The position numbers and the translations under genes are program-made. Below the pieces are notes generated by a model, which was given only the letters and a program-made list of their open reading frames with translations, was not told the origin of the DNA and ran no database searches. From positions 855,501 through 919,500 of the forward strand of contig JAOTOM010005096.1 of assembly GCA_034440615.1 (NCBI GenBank): a DNA stretch of 64,000 bases, given 5' to 3'. This stretch comes from Ashinkailepas kermadecensis. Its lineage: Eukaryota; Arthropoda; Thecostraca; Neolepadidae. This document shows, in pieces, positions 53,346-62,300 of this stretch; the first letter of the stretch is position 1; each line of letters starts with the position of its first letter.

Positions 53346-56300
53346 GTAAGTATATGCTGTGGCTGCCATTATTTATATTATATATTGTGAGATGTAGTTA
53401 ATATGTACATGGTTTTGTCATACATTTGCAGTATTTATAGCATGCAAGCTTCTGGTAACACTCATGGGACAAAGCAATGTATGATTCAGTCTGTGAGTGA
53501 TAACCCTAAAAGTATGATTGTGAAAATACTTTGGAATACAATTCACTCAACATGAGAACATTTTCTGTCCCAGGGAGCCCCAATAGCAATCAAGTTGCCT
53601 TCAGTCCTGCAAGATCCAGCAAGCTTTCCTGTCCTCATTTGTGCCCATAATGAAGCCCTCATCATACTTTGGCTGAATACAGAGCATGGGTATGCTCTGA
53701 CACTTCACATGTGCTGGGTGCTATGGTGTGCCAATGTGCTGAAAACTTCGTGGACTGGAACTTGTGTGTTTATTTTGTGATATGGTTTCAGTGAACACTG
53801 ATCATGAAGGGCATACTATTTTAATCATTTTATAAGATATATAGTTTCATCATCAGTCATATGATGTGCTGCAAGCTCATCATTCACTTTTGAATGGCTT
53901 GTTGTTGATGCCAGTTTGCAGAATTTCATTTGATGTAAGATATACTAGAAGTAATTATGCTTTATGAAGTTGTCTACCATGATCTAGAACTCATTTTCTA
54001 AAAGCTGGCTGTGTTAACAATAACCTGCCTTGTCGAACATGGTGAAAATCTATGGGATTCTACTGTAGTGACAATAACTTTTTCTTTGCATGGTACGCCT
54101 ATTTTCCACGGATGTGTCTGTTGTCATGATGCCTCTGTGATAAGTCCTAAAACGAAGACCCGCCTCCGGCGCTGCAGGTGTGGCAGGTGACAGTGGAAGA
54201 CGGCGAGACGTCTGTCGAGGCACTGGCGGATCTCACGCACCATCTGAAGCCGGTCAACGCCATCCGGTTCGCGCCCATCGACGACATCCTGCTGGCCTCT
54301 GCCGACGATGGTCAGTGGGCCGGCCGGTCGGACGGCGATGAGATGTCGTCGTCTGATGGGGTGACGGGATTGTCAGATGGTGATGAAATGGTCAGATGAT
54401 GATGGGATGGCCAGATGTTGCCGGGCCTGTCAGATGATAATGAAATGGTCAGATGGTGATGAGATGGTCAGATGATGATGGGATGGCCAGATGTTGCTGG
54501 GCTTGTCAGATGATAATGAGGTGGTCAAATGATGATGGTGGATCAGATGATGACGGGCTCGTCAGGTAGTGATAGGACCTTAATATGGATATAGGGTAAT
54601 CAAATGGTGATTGGATGGTCGCATAGTGTTTGGATGTTTAGATGGTGATCGGATGTTTGCGTAGTGATTGGATATAGCCAAAAAAGTGTGATTTATTTTA
54701 CTCAGTTCCAGATTATGCTCCATATCTGCTACCATTATGGAGTTAGTCAGGTGGTGCCAAAGCGGTACAGTTATCAGATGGTTCCTGGATTGGTCAGATG
54801 GTGCTAAGGTAATCAAATACAGACATGGTGGTTCAATAGTCTGGGTGTGGCTATGATGTGGTATGATTGTCGGGGTGTGATTTGATTGCTAGATGGTGAC
54901 AAGGTGGTCAAATGGTGACAAAATGATCAGATGGTAGCAGGATTGTCAGATGGTGATGTGACGGTCAGATTGCGAAAGGTGCTTTCTGTCTTCAAATACT
55001 GTGGCAACATGCTACCTAGATACCTGGTTACATGAACGGCTATTATTAATCTCTCAGCCACAGTCGGTTGCTCTTATTTCTGGTGTGCTCTTGACATTTT
55101 TGTCAATGCCACTGATCAGTCGTCTCTCTGGCCTAAATGTGCCAGCAGCTGGGATGATAACATGCACACACACAAACGCTTCAGTCACCTGAAGCCGAAC
55201 TGTGACTGAAGTCGCAGTTCAGCTTCACATATCACTCGCTCCCCTCCCCAGACGGCCACATCATCGTGTGGCGGCTCCAGTCTCAATTCGGCTTCACGTG
55301 CCCCCTCCCCTCCCCAGACGGTCACATTATCGTGTGGCGGCTCCAGTCTCAGTTCGGCTTCCCGTGCCCCCTCCCCTCCCCAGACGGCCACATCATCGTG
55401 TGGCGGCTCCAGTCTCAGTTCGGCTTCCCGTGCCCCCTCCCCTCCCCAGACGGCCACATCATCGTGTGGCGGCTCCAGTCTCAGTTCGGCTTCCCGTGCC
55501 CCCTCCCCTCCCCAGATGGCCACATCATCGTGTGGCGGCGACAGTCAGTGTGGCTTCACGTACCCCCTCGCTCCCCCTCCCCAGACGGCCACATCATCGT
55601 GTGGCGGCGCTAGTCGCAGTTTGGCTTCATGTACCCCCCCTGCCCTCCCCAGATGGCCACATCATCGTGTGGCGGCGACAGTCAGTTTGGCTTCACGTAC
55701 CCTCTCGCTCCCCCTCCCCAGACGGCCACTTCATCGTGTGGCGGCGACAGTCACAGTTCGGCTTCATGTACCCCTCCCCCCTCCCCTCCACAGACGGCCA
55801 CATCATCGTGTGGCGGCGACAGTCGGTTTGGCTTCATGTACCCCCTCGCTCCCCCTCCCCAGACGGTCACATCATCGTGTGGCGGCGACAGTCAGTTTGG
55901 CTTCACGTACCCCCTCGCTCCCCCTCCCCAGACGGTCACATCATCGTGTGGCGGCGACAGTCAGTTCGGCTTCACGTATCCCTTCGCTCCCCTCCCCAGA
56001 CGGTCACATCATCGTGTGGTAGCGCCAGTACAGTTCGGCTTCACGTGCCCCTCGCTCCCCCTCCCAGACGGTCACATCATCGTGTGGCGGCGACAGTCAG
56101 TTTGGCTTCACGTACCCCTCGCTCCCCTCCCCAGACGGTCACATCATCGTGTGGCGGCGACAGTCAGTTTGGCTTCACGTACCCCCTCGCTCCCCCTCCC
56201 CAGACGGCCACATCATCGTGTGGCGGCGACAGTCAGTTTGGCTTCATGTACCCCCTCGCTCCCCCTCCCCAGACGGCCACATCATCGTGTGGCGGCGACA

Positions 56301-59300
56301 GTCGGTTTGGCTTCATGTACCCCTCGCTCCCCTCCCCAGACGGTCACATCATCGTGTGGCGGCGACAGTCACAGTTTGGCTTCATGTACCCCCTCGCTCC
56401 CCCTCCCCAGACGGTCACATCATCGTGTGGCGGCGACAGTCACAGTTTGGCTTCACGTACCCCCTCGCTCCCCCTCCCCAGACGGTCACATCATCGTGTG
56501 GCGGCGACAGTCACAGTTCGGCTTCATGTACCCCCTGCCCTCCACAGACGGCCACATCATCGTGTGGCGGCGACAGTCACAGTTTGGCTTCACGTACCCC
56601 CTCGCTCCCCCTCCCCAGACGGCCACATCATCGTGTGGCGGCGACAGTCGCAGCCGGACATCATGCACGAGTCGATGGAGGGCGACAGGTTCCGCGAGCA
56701 CTACGCCATCGCCAAGACGCTGCGCGGCCACCTGCAGGACGTGTACGACCTGTGCTGGTCGCAGGACGCCAGCTGCCTGATCTCGGGCGCCGTCGACAAC
56801 ACCGCCATTGTGTGGGACGTCCAGAAAGGTCGGTCACTAGCAGCGGTTAGGCCAGTATTCTCATTGTTTGGTGTTACACTTTTTCCACAAAGCGATGAAA
56901 TAGCCAAACCTCTGAGAGCCGATAGCTTAATGGAAGCTACGTTTGCCTTGCAAATGTAATGCTTTCTGTTCAGATCTTGCTAGCGGCTCGAGTTTTTGAC
57001 CTCCCGTGATCATTCTGCGTGAGGGCAGGGTGACCTTGCTTGGTGTGCGCTGCTACATGCGTCGTTTTGGAATCTGTTCTTAAATAAGCCAATTCCGGTT
57101 TTGTGCAAGGTGGATTACGTATATCCCTGTGCATCGCTTCATATACCTTCATCGCCCTGATATCCCTAAATATAAATTTGCAATAACCATAGAAACTGAT
57201 TCGAAGAGCAAATGATTGGTTTCGTCAAGACCTATAATTTTAATGCCCTGTGTTTAGCTTCATGATGTATGCATGCCATCACATACGCAATTTGTGTGTA
57301 TCTCTATCTTTTGCATCTTCCTTTGTGTGTGAGCTGGCGTCGTTTGATTGACTTCATAGCTTTGCCTGTATGTGCGTGCCACCATTAGCATTTCTGTTAT
57401 TTGCTCAGAGCAGTTACTGCTTGGCATAGTCTTCGTCATTGACCTGATGTTGACACCAATGTGTCGGTTGCAGGTGTCAAACTACATATTCTGAGTTCCC
57501 ACGATAGTTTCGTACAAGGTGTCGCTTGGGATCCATTGAACCAACTGGTGGCAACTCTCAGCTGTGATAGGTGAGCATCATTCAAGCGTGTCACTGCTGG
57601 GTGGAAAGGTGGTTACAATATTTCCGGGGACTCAAGCACCCTTGCAGTTTTCACTTTCAGCTTTATGTTCATGTCGAGATATTGGGTACGCCCATACTGG
57701 ACCTAATGACGAGGAATGGGCATATGTTTGCCCCTCCCCCTGACGTGGGGAAATTCACCTTCGGTGTCAGGTCAGTGTGATAAGTGTCATGGATGTGTAT
57801 GGCCGTTGTAACAGGTGACCTCTATAAGTTTGACTCGCTATCGCCATAGATGTGACAGACAGGACATTACCGAAGCTGTGGTGGTGCAGTGTTAGTCGTG
57901 CTAAGCTCGGGACGTGACGGGCCAGTGCCAGACGAGCTGCGATGGTTGCGGCAGCTGTGGCAGGTCGTTGTCATGGCTGTGAGAATTCAGGCTGAAAGCC
58001 TCTAAATGGTCGCTGGCAGCTTTGTTGCCACGGTTTGCTGAAGCACTGCTCATAAAGACATAAGGACATAAAAGATCAGTGCAACTATGAGCCACAAGGG
58101 CCCTTCTTGGTTGCACTTTGTACACTGAACCATTGCCCACCAAATCTGTCAATCAACCCTCCCTGGAATACAGAAAAACAAGCCCCCTATTCTTGTAATG
58201 ATTGTCTATGCCGTTTTTAAAGATGTTCAGTGTGTTGCTACTGACAATTGTTCCTGGCAGCTGGTTCCAGTGTTCTACTACCCTGTTGGTGAAGACGGAC
58301 TGTCTTAACCTTGTCCTGCTGTGATTAACTTTATTTTTGAATTGATGACCTCTGATTGCATCATTTCTGTTAAATTCAAACATTTCCATGAGATATCCCT
58401 GTTCCTGACCATGAACAAATTTTAAAACCTCGATGAGATCTCCTCTGCCTTCTATATCTAGGTGAAAACATATTCAATTTCTTCAATCTTTCCTCATATG
58501 CCAGGTTGCCTATACCATTAACCATTTTTGTTGCCCTCTTTTGCACTCTCTCTAAAAGCCAACAATCTTTCTCATAACTGGGGGACCAAGCTTCGACACC
58601 GTATTCTAAATGTGGCCTGACATATGCACAGTAAAGCTTCCTGATGACCTCCTCACTTTTGTATGACACATTCCTCTGTATCGCCCCAAGCATTCTTAGT
58701 GCCTTCTTCCTGGCTTCTTTGGTCTGTTCTGATGCCCCCAATTTTGTGTTCAAAATAACACCTAAGTCCTTCTCCTGCTGAGTTACAGATAGTACTTGGC
58801 CATCCATCAAGTATGGCACCTTCATATGCTGCCTACCTACATGCATGACTTTGCACTTATCAAAATTAAACTTCATTTGCCATTTTTTCGGACCACTTCA
58901 CAAGCTCGTCTAAGTCGTTCTGCTCATAGAGGCGTTGTGAAGTACATTGGGGCGCTATGTAATACCCTACATATATTACCATACATTTTATACTACTACT
59001 TTACAGCTATTTTGATGGCGAGCAAGGAACAAGGGATCTAGTGGCGTTAGGGGCGATACATGTTCGGTCTATTAACCAAAAAGCTTAATGAACTGCATGT
59101 AGAAAGTAGACCTAAAAGGCACTGTCATGATAACTCATTTCAGGCAGCTTTTTCTTGTGTGCCAACCCTGTTGTGCCTATCATTTGATATTTGATGTAAG
59201 TTTTCATGGGTGATCTTGGATTGCCTAAATCTGGCGATCTGCTACACAAGTAAAGTACAATGCACCTGCTTTTTGACTTGACTGCACAGGGGAACTTGAA

Positions 59301-62300
59301 GAGGTAACATGATAATACCTCCTGGAAATTTATATCTCACCAGGAAATAGTATTGCATATGCTAACTGCCAATGTTCCAGAGTAGTTGTTCTAACATGTA
59401 GAGGTAGCATCATGATACCTCCGGGAAGTTTATATCTCATCTGGCAATCATATTGCATATACCAACTGCCAATGTGCCATAGTAGTTGTTCTAACATGAA
59501 TTTATTTCAGGTTTTGTCGAATTTTTAGCGTACAAAGTGGGAAGTGCATATCCAAGATACATAAAATGAAAGTTCCGTGTAAAAACACGGATGGTACCAC
59601 AGAGGAAAAGGTGAGGGGAAGTTGAGTTGAGGTATATTTCCTATCGAATATATGGTTAGATATGCATGTGTGAGACGATTTGCATGGCCTCACCGGGCAG
59701 ATGTATTAGCAAGGTGGTTATCATTGGCTGTTACGGCAGCTACATTGTCGGTCGGTTGGCTTTTGGATGTCCTTACTGTGTCTATTGTAAGGTGGCCTCC
59801 ATTGTGTGACAGATGTGTTGGCAGGATGGTTGGGATGTCCTTACTGTGTCCGGTATAAGATGGCCTCCATCGTGTGACATATGTGGCTGTAGGATGGTTG
59901 GGATGTCCTTACTGTGTCCGGTATAAGATGGCCTCCATCGTGTGACATATGTGGCTGTAGGATGGTTGGGATGTCCTTATTGTGTCCGGTATAAGATGGC
60001 CTCCATCGTGTGACAGATGTGTTGGCAGGATGGTTGGGATGTCCTTATTGTGTCCGGTATAAGATGGCCTCCATCGTGTGACATATGTGGCTGTAGGATG
60101 GTTGGGATGTCCTTATTGTGTCCGGTGTAAGGTGGCCTCCATTGTGTGCTAGATGTGCTGTTGATTCACACAACTGTTGTGTGGCAGTTATTTTTGCTGA
60201 CGCCCCATACTGTGACAGATTTGTCAGCGGGCCCACGGCTCTGTGGCATATACGTTGGCTGACAGGTGTGCCGACGAACGTCTTTTGTCAGAGACAGATG
60301 TCAGCTAACCATCCGTTCTGTGACAGGTGTGTCGGGTGACGCCAGTTGCTCTGTGACAGATGTGTCGGCTGACTCCGTTCTGTGTCAGATGTGTCGGCTG
60401 ACCCTCCGTTCTGTGACAGATGTGTCGGCTGACTCCGTTCTGTGTCAGATGTGTCGGCTGACCCTCCGTTCTGTGGCAGATGTGTCGGCTGACCCTCCGT
60501 TCTGTGACAGATGTGTCGGCTGACCCTCCGTTGTGTGGCAGATGTGTCGGCTGACCCTACGCTCTGTGACAGATGTGTCGGCTGTTCCACGACGACACTC
60601 TGCAGACGTTCTGTCGGCGGCTGAGCTTCAGTCCTGACGGCACTCTGCTGCTGGTTCCGGCCGGTCTCCTGGAGCAGGACGCTGCCGGACGACCCACCAA
60701 CGTCGTGCACGTGTTCTCGCGGCACGACTTCTCTAGGTCAGCTGCGCCAACGTTGTGCACGTGTGCTGTGTCTGGTGTCGCTACAGGGTGCCGCACGCGA
60801 CCCAGAACCATGTGTACGGACGTTGCGCCCGCGGGGGTGCGTGTACGTGCGGTAGTGCAGTGTTTCTGTGGCTGACGTCAGTTTTCGTCTGTTTGGCAGG
60901 CCCGTGTTCTGTCTGCAGTGTTTCTGTGGCTGACGTCAGTTTTCGTCTGTTTGGCAGGCCCGTGTTCTGTCTGCCGTCCGGTGACAAGTACACAATCGCC
61001 GTCCGCTGCTGCCCCACCCTGTTCAAGCTGCGCATGCGCGGGACGCCGGACCCCAGCCGACCGCTCTGGGAGCAGACTCATAACATGTTGAAGCTCCCGT
61101 ATAGGTATGTCACACTCGCATGGTGAAGCTGCCATATAGCTATGGTGCATTCGCATGTGTCCATACCAGAATAGCGCACAAGGGTGGCTAAGACGACATT
61201 TGTTGTCGCAGACTTTTTGCCAGATGCTTTCCAATTGCGTATGGCCTAAATTAAGGCGTGCAAAAGATCCCCAGTGTCGTCCACTACATTCATCCTCCCC
61301 AAAGAATCATGAAGTTTCCTTCATGCATCTTAGCGATGACCTTTATGTTAGAACATGTTTTTTAAATATAAATTTAGTCAGTTCTTCTTGGGGTAGGCTT
61401 ATGGATCAGTGTTCTATTGCTAAGCAGAGTTTGTTGCGTGAATCCTGGCCCCACCACCCGATCAGTGATTTCCAATTCAATGGCGTAATTTCGGCCGAGA
61501 GTTTAACGTTCCGTCAATGCACCGACATGGCCGCCCCGATAACTTGTATGACAAAGCAGTCGAGGCGCCCCAAAGCCCAAATAACTAACGGACCCGCTGC
61601 CAAATGACTCCTAGCCGTGGGCCAAATGTAAGCGTGTGAAGCGACCCAAACCCTGTCTTGCCAGAACAAGGGAGACCAATGCACGTCAGTGCTCCAGCCA
61701 ACAGAGCTACCGCGGCAGCAATAATGCATATTGTTATAGAACGGGTATGCCAGCTTCGTCTGATTCAGAGGTCCGAACGTAGCCACATATAGGCGGACTT
61801 GCCTGGCTGAGAGCCAAGTTAGCCTCAGTGAGGACACGCCGTATCAATCGCCGGTGGGCCAGGATTGCGCTGCCTAGTGGGCTCGGATTGTGCTGCCCAA
61901 TGGGCTCAGATTGCACTGTCCAGTGGGCTTGAATTGTGCTGCTGCCTTATGGGCTCTTGCGGGACGATGAAAAAGCCGTCGCCGTCAGTAGAGATGTGCC
62001 TGCGACCACCTGCACGACATCCCTCATCACTCGCTGCTGTGTGCCAGGAGCCGAGGCTAAACCCATGGGGAGACGGCGCCAGTGGTGCCAATGATCGTGT
62101 AATCCTTAGTCGGGAGATCGGCGGCCACCTGGACTAGGCGGTCATAGGACGGGGTTCGGTGGGCAAACTTGTCATGGATAGTACGTATAAAACGCCTTCG
62201 CAATGTAAACCGGAGCGGTACACGAATATTAACCACACCACCTCTCCATGGAACGGGCCTCAGCTCAGCAGAAAGGGAACTGCCTTACCAGTGACAGTAT

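Noticed and set aside
55202..56959. 585-codon plus-strand open frame
   Set aside because: It runs through the CHAF1B exon 3 acceptor array and exists because the repeat units lack stops. The only conserved part, at the end, is CHAF1B exon 3 itself.
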